Below, piece after piece: positions 8,882-17,603 of a stretch of DNA of 64,000 bases. Under the pieces are notes generated by a model that was given only the letters and a program-made list of their open reading frames with translations, was not told where the DNA came from and made no database searches. Made by a program: the position numbers and the translations under genes. Numbering within the stretch: position 1 is the stretch's first letter; the number at the start of each line of letters is the position of its first letter. The stretch comes from Bin80 sp964503085 (lineage in GTDB: Bacteria > Bacteroidota > Rhodothermia > Rhodothermales > Bin80), in contig CAZCYQ010000012.1 of the NCBI GenBank assembly GCA_964503085.1, forward strand, positions 6,842-70,841, written 5' to 3'.

Positions 8882-9761
8882 CAGTGAGTAATTCGAGCAC
8901 GCGCGAAAAATCTTCCTTCGAGTAGTAGTGGATTTCGATTTGGCCTCGATCCTTAGTCGATTCTTTTACACGCACTTTTGTCCCTAGGTATTTGCGTAGC
9001 TCGTTTTCGACATCAACTACATGAGGGTTGCGGAGGATACGTGTTGTTTTTGGTTTGCGCGTCTGGTTTTGCTGGAGCTTTACACGCCGTTCAACCTCAC
9101 GTACACTGAGGTCCTGGCGCTGTATCTCCTTAAACAGTTTTTGCTGAGTTTTTTCGTTTCGAAGGGCAAGCAAAGCGCGGGCGTGGCCGGGTGTGAGGGC
9201 GTTTTCCCGAAGTCCGAGTTGGATATTAGGCGGAAGATGCAGGAGGCGCAAGAAATTTGCAATGGTTGAGCGTTGTTTGCCAACCCTGCGGGCGACATCT
9301 TCCTGTGTCAATTCATATTCGTTGATGAGTCGCTGATAGCCGAGGGCAACATCAATCGGATTGAGTTCTTCCCGTTGAACATTTTCAACCAGAGCCATTT
9401 CGAGCATTTGCTCGCCTTTTGCTGGCCGGATGTAGGCCGGAATTTTCTCTATCCCTGCGAGTTTGGCAGCCCGCAGGCGTCGCTCGCCGCTGATAAGTTC
9501 AAATTCTTCATCTTTTATGGCACGGACGGTGATTGGCTGGATTACCCCCAGTTGCCTGATGGACTGAGCAAGCGAATCAAGTGATTCAGGTTTAAAATCG
9601 TGTCGGGGCTGGAATGGATTAGGCTTGATCGCACTCAGAGGTAATGCGAATGTGCCACTGACTAGTGTATGGGCATCCTCTTTGGACCGGAGGAGCCCTT
9701 CATGGTCAAGCAACGCACCTAATCCGCGTCCAAGCGCAGTCTTTTTTTCTGACATGTGCAC
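8868..9761 (-). CDS. parB: Chromosome partitioning protein ParB
   Basis: 297 residues. CTP-dependent DNA clamp that loads at parS sites and drives origin segregation with ParA. N-terminal GRGLGALL, the ParB/sulfiredoxin domain with LISGERRLRAAKLAG (the GERRxRA nucleotide box), a helix-turn-helix around ELTQEDVARRVGKQRSTIANFLRLL, and a basic C-terminal dimerisation region. The parA stop lies 51 bp upstream on the same strand. ATG 9755 (MSEKK) is an alternative start. No perfect parS palindrome was seen nearby. Confidence 0.97.
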   Translation of the reverse strand: MHMSEKKTALGRGLGALLDHEGLLRSKEDAHTLVSGTFALPLSAIKPNPFQPRHDFKPESLDSLAQSIRQLGVIQPITVRAIKDEEFELISGERRLRAAKLAGIEKIPAYIRPAKGEQMLEMALVENVQREELNPIDVALGYQRLINEYELTQEDVARRVGKQRSTIANFLRLLHLPPNIQLGLRENALTPGHARALLALRNEKTQQKLFKEIQRQDLSVREVERRVKLQQNQTRKPKTTRILRNPHVVDVENELRKYLGTKVRVKESTKDRGQIEIHYYSKEDFSRVLELLTGATQ

Positions 9762-9812
9762 GCGTGAAGAGGAATTTTTGCAACACTTCCCCGCAATGTA
9801 CCATTAGCAGGA

Positions 9813-10622
9813 TCAGCTGTTCGATGTGGAAGTGAAGCGGGGAGCACCAGTGCTGGAAAAAGTGGCAAGTTGGAGGATTTCTCTGGCAAGGGCGCGATAG
9901 TTACGGGCCCCTGTACTGGTCGCATCATGCATTACAACAGGCTTCCCGAAACTGGGAGCTTCCGCGATCGTAACGTTGCGGTGTATGATGGTCCTGAATA
10001 CCCGATCACCAAAGTAACGCTTCACTTCGTCGCGCACACTGCGGGAAAGCCGCAGACGTTGATCATAGAGTGTTAGGAGCACACCTGCAATTTGCAGGTC
10101 CGGATTGAGACCGTTGCGTATTATTTTGATGGTATTGAGCAGCAATCCGAGTCCTTCAAGGGCAAAGTATTCTACTTGCACGGGAATAATAACACTGTCG
10201 GCTGCAGTGAGCGAGTTGACGGTCAGGAGCCCAAGAGAAGGCGGACAGTCAATGATCACATAGTCATATTTCTTTGTAATCTCATTAAGTGCATGCTTCA
10301 GAAGGCGTTCACGTCTTGTCACGCTAATGAGTTCAACTTCGGCCCCTACCAGGTTAATATTGGCGGGAAGCAGGTCCAGATTTGGCACTTCTGTACTGGT
10401 TACCACTTCATCTGGTGCTGCCGTTCCAATGATGACCTCATACACCGAAGGTCCTTTACTTTTGATATCGTGTCCAAGCCCTGAAGTGCCGTTACCCTGT
10501 GGATCCATGTCTACCAGCAGTGTCATACGCTCCTCAACAGCCAAGGAAGCTGCGAGGTTGATGGCAGTCGTAGTCTTACCAACACCGCCCTTTTGGTTGG
10601 CAATCGCTATTATCTGACCCAT
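9813..10622 (-). CDS. parA: Chromosome partitioning ATPase ParA
   Basis: 269 residues. Deviant Walker A motif KGGVGKTTTAINLAA at residues 11-25, switch motif LVDMDPQGNGTSGLG, Walker B-like YVIIDCPPSLGLLTVNSL. This is a Soj-type ParA ATPase that forms nucleoid gradients which move ParB-parS complexes. The order ParA, ParB, DUF5683 on one strand is typical of Bacteroidota chromosomes. This suggests, without proving, that the replication origin is not far away, although no dnaA, gidA or origin features are in the window. Confidence 0.97.
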   Translation of the reverse strand: MGQIIAIANQKGGVGKTTTAINLAASLAVEERMTLLVDMDPQGNGTSGLGHDIKSKGPSVYEVIIGTAAPDEVVTSTEVPNLDLLPANINLVGAEVELISVTRRERLLKHALNEITKKYDYVIIDCPPSLGLLTVNSLTAADSVIIPVQVEYFALEGLGLLLNTIKIIRNGLNPDLQIAGVLLTLYDQRLRLSRSVRDEVKRYFGDRVFRTIIHRNVTIAEAPSFGKPVVMHDATSTGARNYRALAREILQLATFSSTGAPRFTSTSNS

Positions 10623-10691
10623 GCCTAGAGTTCACGTATAGTTTGGGGCACACAAAGTTTATTTGTTGTGGGGGATGGGAGCAGTTGCAAA

Positions 10692-10853
10692 TCAGAACAG
10701 AGAGTAAATAAATGGTGCTAATGCTGATCCTTGAGTCAAAACGATGAGAAGGCTCAGCAGCAGGAGGAGGCCCACAATGGGCATCAGCCAATATTTCTTG
10801 CGTACCCGCAAGAACCGCATAAACTCAGCGATAATGTGAATCTTATTCTTCAT
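10692..10853 (-). CDS. DUF5989 family small membrane protein
   Basis: 53-residue protein from ATG 10853 to TGA 10692. The sequence has an amphipathic basic N-terminus (AEFMRFLRVRKKYWLMP), a leucine-rich transmembrane helix and the conserved end LTQGSALAPFIYSLF, which is the DUF5989 signature. Members are 50-60 residues long and often accompany SxtJ-like membrane proteins and a carbamoyltransferase; neither partner is present here. It lies 69 bp upstream of parA on the same strand. Family recognition is good; function is unknown. Confidence 0.85.
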   Translation of the reverse strand: MKNKIHIIAEFMRFLRVRKKYWLMPIVGLLLLLSLLIVLTQGSALAPFIYSLF

Positions 10854-11018
10854 ACCGAACGAGCTGATGCGTGAGCTGATGCAGACCTCCGCGCGTTCTA
10901 CGCGTTAACTGTATTAAATGTCCAAAATTATGCAGGCAGGGGCGGGACAAACAAGTACAATGTTCTTTTGTTGCTAGGCGGTGCAACACGCTTATTGCAT
11001 TTGCGTACAGGCTAAAAA

Positions 11019-12275
11019 GTGTCCCGGCAATACACGGTTTACGTTTTGATTCATTTTTTCATCGAAATCTGGGAGGGATTGAATATCGCTCTGCGTTCCC
11101 TCATCTCAAATCGTCTGCGCAGCGGGTTGACAATGCTCGGTATAATCATCGGGATTGTGACAGTGACCGCGATGTTCACGGTCATCAGTGGCCTGGAAGG
11201 GGAGATGAATCGTTCGCTAGCCCTGCTGGGCACCAATGCAATTTATGTTGAAAAGACGGACTGGTTTATTGAAGGAGAAGAACGACGACGGCAATGGTCT
11301 CGGCCGGATCTTCGTTCCGACTTGGCAGATCATATTCGCATGCGTTCTCAGTATGCTGTTGCAGTAGCTCCACTGGTTGATACGAGTCGACCAATTCGTT
11401 ATCTCGACCGCGCCATGTACGGCGTGTACATCCAGGGATCAACCCCCGAAATAGCAAAAGTAGACAATGTAGACCTTGTGGAAGGGCGCTGGTACAATGA
11501 CCTGGACAATCTGGTTGGCCGTAACGTAGTGGTGATTGGTGATGCTGTGCGTGAGTCTCTTTTTCCGAGCGAACGGGCGGTGGGAAAAACGATCCGTATA
11601 GGCGGCAAGCGATTCGAGGTGATCGGGGTTTTGGAGAAACAGGGCAAGTTTTTTGGCATGTTCTCGTTTGATGAGCAGGCACAGATTCCACTTACAACTT
11701 TTGAGCGTCATTTTGGGCGTTACAGGAGCGTAACAATCAAGGTTAATGCGGGGTCCGGGGAGGCCGTCCCCTTACTTGAAGAGGAATTGACGGGCATTGT
11801 GCGTGCTGCAAGGGGACTTGATGCATTGGAAGAGAATAATTTTGAAATCAACAAGACAGAAGCATTCCGCGAGCAATTGGCAACGATAAAGGCGGTGGTC
11901 TACGGGATTGGCATCTTCCTTACGGGGCTTGCGCTGGTAGTTGGTGGAATCGGGGTCATGAATATTATGTTCGTAACGGTGAAGGAGCGCACCAAAGAGA
12001 TTGGTATTCGAAAGGCAGTGGGGGCGAGCAAACGTGCTGTGCTAGCACAGTTTCTGATTGAGGCAGTTTTGGTTTGTATTGCTGCCGGGGCTGTCGGCGT
12101 GGTGTTATCTCTAGGGATAACGGCGATCATAAACCAAATTATACCGGCAGTTCTGGCCTCAGGTACGATTCTTTTAGCGTTCGGAATTTGTGTGCTTGTA
12201 GGTATATCCTTCGGTGTAGTACCTGCCTGGAACGCGGCTCGCCTGAATCCAATTGACGCATTACGTTACGGCTGA
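11019..12275 (+). CDS. MacB/FtsX-type ABC transporter permease
   Basis: 418 residues from GTG 11019. One N-terminal transmembrane helix with the LRSLISNRLRSGLTMLGIIIGI signature, a MacB-type periplasmic domain (about residues 60-270), and the FtsX domain with three C-terminal helices, including VGGIGVMNIMFVTVKERTKEIGIRKAVGASK. These proteins form mechanotransmission-type ABC complexes that export lipoproteins, peptides or antibiotics. No ATPase or membrane-fusion gene is adjacent; the next gene is a paralogous permease beginning one base after this stop. The two could form a heterodimer with an ATPase encoded elsewhere. Confidence 0.93.
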   Translation: MSRQYTVYVLIHFFIEIWEGLNIALRSLISNRLRSGLTMLGIIIGIVTVTAMFTVISGLEGEMNRSLALLGTNAIYVEKTDWFIEGEERRRQWSRPDLRSDLADHIRMRSQYAVAVAPLVDTSRPIRYLDRAMYGVYIQGSTPEIAKVDNVDLVEGRWYNDLDNLVGRNVVVIGDAVRESLFPSERAVGKTIRIGGKRFEVIGVLEKQGKFFGMFSFDEQAQIPLTTFERHFGRYRSVTIKVNAGSGEAVPLLEEELTGIVRAARGLDALEENNFEINKTEAFREQLATIKAVVYGIGIFLTGLALVVGGIGVMNIMFVTVKERTKEIGIRKAVGASKRAVLAQFLIEAVLVCIAAGAVGVVLSLGITAIINQIIPAVLASGTILLAFGICVLVGISFGVVPAWNAARLNPIDALRYG

Positions 12276-12276
12276 C

Positions 12277-13500
12277 ATGTTTAACCTGGAATTTATAAGA
12301 CTGGCTTGGGGAATTCTACGCAGCCATAAGCTGCGCTCTATGCTTACACTCTTGGGTATTGTAATTGGTGTATTTGCCATCATTGTAGCTGTAACTGCGG
12401 TTCAGGTCATAGAGACCAAGGTGGTTTCCACCATTGAATCCTTTGGTGCAACCACATTCACCATTTACAAATCCGGTGGATTTACCAGTTCCGGTTCACG
12501 GTATCGTGCACGGCCAAATATCACCTACGATGAAGTGCGCCAGTATGCGGAGCGTGCTCAGTTGCCGTCAGCGGTGAGCCCAACTTTGTATCGTGGAGAT
12601 TCAAACGAAGCCCGGTACGGAGACCAGAAAACCGATCCTGTAGTCATACATTTAGGCGTTAATGAGTATTGGGTCGGTACGAACGGATTTGATCTTGCTC
12701 GCGGACGCAATATCACTGCATTGGACGTGCAGTTGAGACGAAATGTTGTTGTCATCGGACATGAGCTTGATGATGAGCTGTTCCCAAACATTAATTCGAT
12801 CGGAAAAGAAATTATCGTTGACGGTAGACGCTACCAGGTGATCGGTGTACTAGCCAGAAAAGGCGCAGTATTTGGGAACAGCATGGATCGTCTGGCACTG
12901 GCTCCCATTACGCGTGTGATTGATAGCTATAGTGCTGCATGGCGGGATATAGAGACCAAAGTGCAGACTTCGTCAATGGAGACGATAGATGAAGCGATTG
13001 AGGAAGCCATAGGTATTTTTCGGGTAATCCGCAATGTGCAGCCCGGCGAGGAGAACAATTTTGAGGTGGAAAGTACGGAATCCTTTGTTGGGGGGATCAC
13101 CAATTTTACAGGTCAGGTCAAGGCGGGAGGAGCAGCCGTTGGTCTGATTACGCTCCTTGCTGCCGGTATAGGAGTCATGAATATCATGCTTGTATCAGTT
13201 GCTGAGCGTACTCGCGAGATTGGTGTAAGAAAGGCAGTAGGCGCGAGCCGACGGGATGTGTTGAGTCAATTCTTGTACGAGGCGATCTTTTTATGTCAAA
13301 TTGGTGGTATTGTGGGTATCCTCGTTGGAGTTTTGGGTGGCAACATTCTTGGATGGGTGTTTGATGCTTCGTTCGTTTTCCCGTGGGCCTGGGCGATTGG
13401 TGCGGTAATTGGCGTCACCTTGATTGCACTGGTTTTTGGAGTGTATCCGGCTTATAAGGCGGCAGGCTTGGATCCGATTGAATCTTTAAGGCACGAGTGA
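12277..13500 (+). CDS. MacB/FtsX-type ABC transporter permease (second subunit)
   Basis: 407 residues from ATG 12277, one base after the upstream permease stop; the frame is open to 12253 but ATG is preferred. Domain order is as in its neighbour: an N-terminal helix (WGILRSHKLRSMLTLLGIVIGVF), a periplasmic MacB-PCD domain, and a C-terminal FtsX domain with GIGVMNIMLVSVAERTREIGVRKAVGASR. Similar length and motifs indicate an old gene duplication. Its TGA overlaps the rpiA ATG by one base, so the three genes are probably one transcript. Confidence 0.93.
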   Translation: MFNLEFIRLAWGILRSHKLRSMLTLLGIVIGVFAIIVAVTAVQVIETKVVSTIESFGATTFTIYKSGGFTSSGSRYRARPNITYDEVRQYAERAQLPSAVSPTLYRGDSNEARYGDQKTDPVVIHLGVNEYWVGTNGFDLARGRNITALDVQLRRNVVVIGHELDDELFPNINSIGKEIIVDGRRYQVIGVLARKGAVFGNSMDRLALAPITRVIDSYSAAWRDIETKVQTSSMETIDEAIEEAIGIFRVIRNVQPGEENNFEVESTESFVGGITNFTGQVKAGGAAVGLITLLAAGIGVMNIMLVSVAERTREIGVRKAVGASRRDVLSQFLYEAIFLCQIGGIVGILVGVLGGNILGWVFDASFVFPWAWAIGAVIGVTLIALVFGVYPAYKAAGLDPIESLRHE

Positions 13501-14195
13501 TGAGCCAGGACCTCGCCAAAAAACAGGCAGGCGAGAAGGCAGCACGATGCGTTGAGTCCGGTATGACAGTCGGCCTTGGCACAGGTTCCACTACAGCGTT
13601 TGCAATAGCGGCTCTAGGGTGCAGAGTTCGGGAAGAAGGCTTGTTGATCAGGGGAATACCAACTTCCAGTTCGGCTGAGCTTGAGGCACGAAAGCAAGGA
13701 GTACCAATCTGTACTTTCGATGATGTAGAGGGCAGACTGGATATTGCGGTTGACGGGGCCGACGAAGTCAGTCCCGTGCTTGACTTGATCAAGGGTAGGG
13801 GGGCAGCACATACACGCGAGAAGCTTGTCGCCAGTCAGGCGGACAGATTCATCGTACTGGTGGATCCTTCTAAACTGGTAAAGCAGTTGGGCACAAAGAT
13901 GCCCGTGCCCATTGAGGTGATTCCCATGGCTGTGCCAGTTGTACTGCGCGCACTTCAAGTTATGGGTGCAGAGGCAGCGGTACGGCTGGGGCTTCGGAAG
14001 GACGGTCCGATAGTAACCGATCAGGGTTTTTGGGTAATTGATGCACAATTTGGTCCGATCAGTGATCCAGCCGCACTCAGCCGCACATTGCTGGAAATGC
14101 CAGGTGTGCTGGATCACGGACTGTTTGTTGGACTGGCCACCGAAGTTATTGTTGGTACTGAGACCGGTGCAGAGGTCCTGATCCGTAAACCGTGA
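13500..14195 (+). CDS. rpiA: Ribose-5-phosphate isomerase A
   Basis: 231 residues. Interconverts ribose-5-phosphate and ribulose-5-phosphate in the non-oxidative pentose phosphate pathway. Motifs: GLGTGSTTAFAI (phosphate loop, about residues 25-36), GIPTSSSAE, the active-site DGADEV near residue 85, KGRGAAHTREK with the catalytic acid region, and LVDPSKLV. ATG 13500 overlaps the upstream stop (TGATG). The full length is normal for RpiA. No association with the permeases is expected beyond co-transcription. Confidence 0.97.
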   Translation: MSQDLAKKQAGEKAARCVESGMTVGLGTGSTTAFAIAALGCRVREEGLLIRGIPTSSSAELEARKQGVPICTFDDVEGRLDIAVDGADEVSPVLDLIKGRGAAHTREKLVASQADRFIVLVDPSKLVKQLGTKMPVPIEVIPMAVPVVLRALQVMGAEAAVRLGLRKDGPIVTDQGFWVIDAQFGPISDPAALSRTLLEMPGVLDHGLFVGLATEVIVGTETGAEVLIRKP

Positions 14196-14254
14196 CGGCA
14201 CAGCTTCGAGGGTTGATCGCTCTCGGTCACATCAGGACAGGGCCTGACAAATGA

Positions 14255-14941
14255 TTAGGTCAGTACAAATACGAAGGTCAGAGAGGTTATTACGTTTACA
14301 GGCACACCATTTAACCGGCCTGGTGCAAAGCGTGCGAGTTGAATTGCCCGCAGTGCCTCTTCGTCGCAGCCTGCTCCGAGGCTTTGCGTTACGGTGGGGA
14401 GACGGACAGATCCATTTGTGTCAACAATGAAGGCCACGGTAACGCGTCCCTCGAGATTAGCCCGGCGCGCCCGTTCGGGATACTGAAGTTCCTTTATCAG
14501 AGATTCCATGCTGCCGAGCAGGATAGGGACTTGATCCAGGAAGTCATATAGGTCTGGATCATTGTTCTGTCCACGGAAGGAGACAGGCATAGTCATCTCG
14601 ACACTGATTGGCTGCGCTCCGACGCGACCGGGCTCAAAGCGCATGTGCTCAAGGGTTCTGACAGCTTTCTGAGTCAGACGCTCATCTGCGTACTGCACTG
14701 CGATGGGATTCACTATCTGTCCTGTTTCGTCTACCAGGAAGGACACGAACACCTGTGTGTTATCGGCTCCGTTGTAAGCGGCGTGTTGCAAGGGGCCTGC
14801 CGAGGAGCTTATCAATGTGGGGAGATCAAAGATACCTGTATACTCAGCGTACGACGTGTCATACAGGGTGGTTTGAGAACTTGTGCATGCGGCAGCAGTG
14901 AGGCTGATCAAAACACAGGCCAGTGCGATGGTTTTTGTCAT
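14255..14941 (-). CDS. TonB-C-domain lipoprotein with two TonB-like domains
   Basis: 228 residues. Signal peptide with a lipobox (LTAAACTSS, Cys19). Two TonB C-terminal-like repeats follow: a divergent one (about residues 55-125: AVQYADERLTQKAVRTLEHMRFEPGRV) and a canonical one (about 145-225: YPERARRANLEGRVTVAFIVDTNGSV, then GCDEEALRAIQLARFAPGRLNGVPV). It lacks the N-terminal cytoplasmic helix of true TonB. It may be an accessory periplasmic or lipid-anchored TonB-like protein, possibly binding receptors or peptidoglycan; the role is unclear. Confidence 0.8.
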   Translation of the reverse strand: MTKTIALACVLISLTAAACTSSQTTLYDTSYAEYTGIFDLPTLISSSAGPLQHAAYNGADNTQVFVSFLVDETGQIVNPIAVQYADERLTQKAVRTLEHMRFEPGRVGAQPISVEMTMPVSFRGQNNDPDLYDFLDQVPILLGSMESLIKELQYPERARRANLEGRVTVAFIVDTNGSVRLPTVTQSLGAGCDEEALRAIQLARFAPGRLNGVPVNVITSLTFVFVLT

Positions 14942-16075
14942 GGTCCACTCCGTTTAGGCCCACACTCGGCGGGCAAGTTACATGTTCAACACCATTAGCA
15001 ATATTATTGTAACGTTTTCGTAACATTTTTGTTACACTTTAGTAAAATAAACGAAATTGAAATAACAAATTCCAGCATTGTTTGAGATAGAGCTGGCACC
15101 GTGTCTTTGCTGCGGCTGTTCTCCCTGCTGTGTTTTCGTGTCTCATCAGCGTCTTTAAAGTTTGACTTGCTAGCCCGAAATCGTCTCTCCTCACAGATAA
15201 ATGGATGGAAGTTCACTTATTTGCGTGCGTACTCGGATAGCTTCTTCCGGTGAAGCTCTTAAGTGTCGCTGATGAAAAAAAGCGACGGTGGACACAAGAT
15301 ATGCGTGTTCCGAGCGAAGCGGAGCACTGATTCCGAGTTAAGTGGGGCACCGTACAAGCCGGTATTTTGGGGCGTTTATGCAAATGACACGAGTAAGTCG
15401 GGGACGGATTTGTTAGAAGGGCAAGTACGCGCTCACTGACTGGATCCCGGACGATGATCGTGGTCTGGGAGATCTTCCAGTCCAAGGTGGTCATACTATC
15501 GGGTCCTTCAAGCGCATGGTGTTTGATGGCGCCGACCAGCCCCTCGGCATGGGAATTGCAAACACAAACGCGGATGTCCCATTCAGACATGCCGTTTCGG
15601 GCATCTCAAGGCAAGGAGGCTATTGTCTATTCCCCCTTCCGCTATCTCGATCAGCTGGTGACTTCCACTTGTCGCGGGCAGGCTGGGATGCGTCTCTACA
15701 ACAAATGTCGGCCTCAGATGAGGGAGGCCATTAGCGCCAGTATCTTCCTCCGCCAGCAATCAAAATCAGTCGACTCTCATCATCTGCAAAGTCCGCATCC
15801 TCCCCCGCAATCATCGTCATTTTCTGTAGCTCGCTCCAGTTTGTTGGCGTAAATGCCAGCAAGGTCTTGTCCAGGCTGGGGCCCGCCCAATCGTGCCTCA
15901 TAATGGTCACGTACCCTCTGTGCAAAGCATCCAACTCCGGAAAGTCAAATTTGAGTAGTCAGAGCGGGTCGGCATTCGCGTACTTACACCCGACTGAAAA
16001 CTCGGTCACGCGACAAGACACGGACCTCGGTAGTTCAATGAAACTGAGGACCACCTTTTTGTAAGGTCACGCAAA
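14942..16075. other. 1.1-kb gene-poor region with a decayed insertion-sequence end
   Basis: No frame here looks like a complete gene. The first part (to about 15060) is AT-rich and probably carries the promoter of the upstream minus-strand lipoprotein gene. At 15308-15381 there is a degenerate copy of the repeats that end the IS21 element found at 55-58 kb. Short minus-strand frames at 15213-15590 and 15731-15934 have no recognisable family and are most simply mobile-element debris or chance frames. Confidence 0.6.
15308..15381 (+). repeat. Solo IS21-type terminal end (degenerate)
   Basis: Two imperfect units of the 22-bp IS21 terminal repeat (TTCCGAGCGAAGCGGAGCAC at 15308 and TTCCGAGTTAAGTGGGGCAC at about 15331) are followed by TACAAGCCGGTATTTTGGGG, which matches the DNA just inside the right end of the complete element (TACAAGCCGGTATTCTGCGG in reverse complement, near 57905-57930). 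The match shows that a related element once had an end here. No istA or istB remnant is recognisable beside it. Confidence 0.65.
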
Positions 16076-16867
16076 TCAGCGCAGGTTAAATACGATCGCG
16101 ACGGACATTCTCACCGGTACGGTACGCCCGCTCTGACGACCGGGAATAAATTTCGCCTCCTCCACTATCATTCTGGTAGCCTCTTCGTCGAGTCCGGCAC
16201 CAGCTCCACGAAGGATCTCGGGGTCACGCGCATTGCCATTTTCGTCTACGACGAACTGCACAACAACACGGCCTTCAACGTTGGCCTTTCGGGCGATCTC
16301 CGGGTATTTCATCTTGGTATGGAGTCCACTAACGCCACCAATCAACTCCGGCATCTGTTCAACGATCACATAATCATTCTGCTTCTCTGATGATTGTGAT
16401 TGTTCGGATAGGGACTTAGACTCATCGTCCAACTTAAATTCAATCGGAATGGAGAGTTTTACTGCAACGGGTTTACCGTCTTGGCGTCCAGGAATAAATT
16501 CTGCGTGCTCAGAGATGACTCGGGTAGCCTCTTCGTCGAGTCCGGCACCAGCTCCACGAAGGACCTCGGTGTCACGAACGTTGCCATTTTTATCTACGGT
16601 GAGCCGCACAATGACACGGCCTTCAATGTTGGCCTTTCGCGCAATCTCTGGATACTTAATCTTGGCTTGGAGGCCACTAAGGCCGCCAATTAGCTCTGGA
16701 TCTTGTTCGACGATTGCATAGACCTCGGACTCGTGTTCTGAGCCTGAATTCCATATCGAAATCAGTAGAAAGAGTGAACCAAGAAGGAGCGCAGCAATCA
16801 GGCCAATTACTGCAGAGAAGGGGCGATTGCTCGGCAGGTCGTCTTCGAAGGATTCTTGTCGTGCCAT
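16076..16867 (-). CDS. Membrane-anchored protein with tandem TonB-C domains
   Basis: 263 residues. One N-terminal transmembrane helix (VIGLIAALLLGSLFLLISIW), then two nearly identical TonB C-terminal domains. The first spans about residues 48-145 (VEQDPELIGGLSGLQAKIKYPEIARKAN) and the second about 165-262 (VEQMPELIGGVSGLHTKMKYPEIARKAN), joined by a Ser/Gln-rich linker (DDESKSLSEQSQSSEKQND). The strong repeat similarity, visible at DNA level too, points to a recent internal duplication. There is no proline-rich spanner. Energy transducers normally have a single such domain, so the dual form may bind two partners; that is inference. Confidence 0.85.
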   Translation of the reverse strand: MARQESFEDDLPSNRPFSAVIGLIAALLLGSLFLLISIWNSGSEHESEVYAIVEQDPELIGGLSGLQAKIKYPEIARKANIEGRVIVRLTVDKNGNVRDTEVLRGAGAGLDEEATRVISEHAEFIPGRQDGKPVAVKLSIPIEFKLDDESKSLSEQSQSSEKQNDYVIVEQMPELIGGVSGLHTKMKYPEIARKANVEGRVVVQFVVDENGNARDPEILRGAGAGLDEEATRMIVEEAKFIPGRQSGRTVPVRMSVAIVFNLR

Positions 16868-17603
16868 AGTTAAAAGTCCGAATCAGTTGAATGGGGGTTA
16901 AAGCGAACACCGAAGACTGGCAACACGTGATGTTGTGTAGTGAAGAAACTGGCTCAGGAAATTCACTTTCAGTTGACGAGTGCAGCATTTTCGGCCTCCG
17001 CTAGCAACATCCAAACAATTATCGTGCCAGGAGATTTTCTACTTTGTAAAATGAGAAACTCACACTTAACTTTTTGCGCTCTCAAGACAAATCGGAGCCG
17101 AGTATCCGGTTCAGGATACTGAAGCACGTAACTGGTTCAACTTTTACGGGCGAATGCTCTACGGTTGGCGATTCAGGAAAGCAAGTCCCAAATCCTCAAA
17201 GCAGCCCAAGACGGCCACATGAGTTTCAAGGGATCTAATCAATCAGTGGACTAGCGTGATGCCATGTACCGTTCACGGTACGCGTGAACAACGCCCAGGA
17301 ACTCTTGATGCTGCTGGTATTCACGGTGCCTCGTGACAGTTTTTCCCGGTTGTGATTGACGCAATCATGCGTAGGCAGATAATTGCTGTTGATTCTGGAG
17401 CAGGCTCGAATCCGTTGGTCATGCACGGTGGTCTTGGTTACTGCTTAGTCTACCCGACATTCCACGGGTTCCCACAAGTTGAGGCGCACGCGTCCCGCAT
17501 CCGAAGACCGCCTTGTTGATCTCCGGCAAGAGCTATTAAGCGAACTTGGAACGAATTCCAAAGATGCGTGACACTCAATCTCTACGTCGTAGGGTCGCGC
17601 AGA
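16868..17603. other. 0.7-kb intergenic region
   Basis: No supportable gene. It contains a perfect 16-bp palindrome GTACCGTTCACGGTAC at 17266-17281 of unknown meaning. The segment should include the promoter of the 16076-16867 gene at its left side and the 3' untranslated region of the 17604-18269 gene at its right side. Confidence 0.5.

Noticed and set aside
9700..10700. parS site within or beside parAB
   Set aside because: No copy of a TGTTTCACGTGAAACA-like 16-mer was found by eye on either strand in this stretch.
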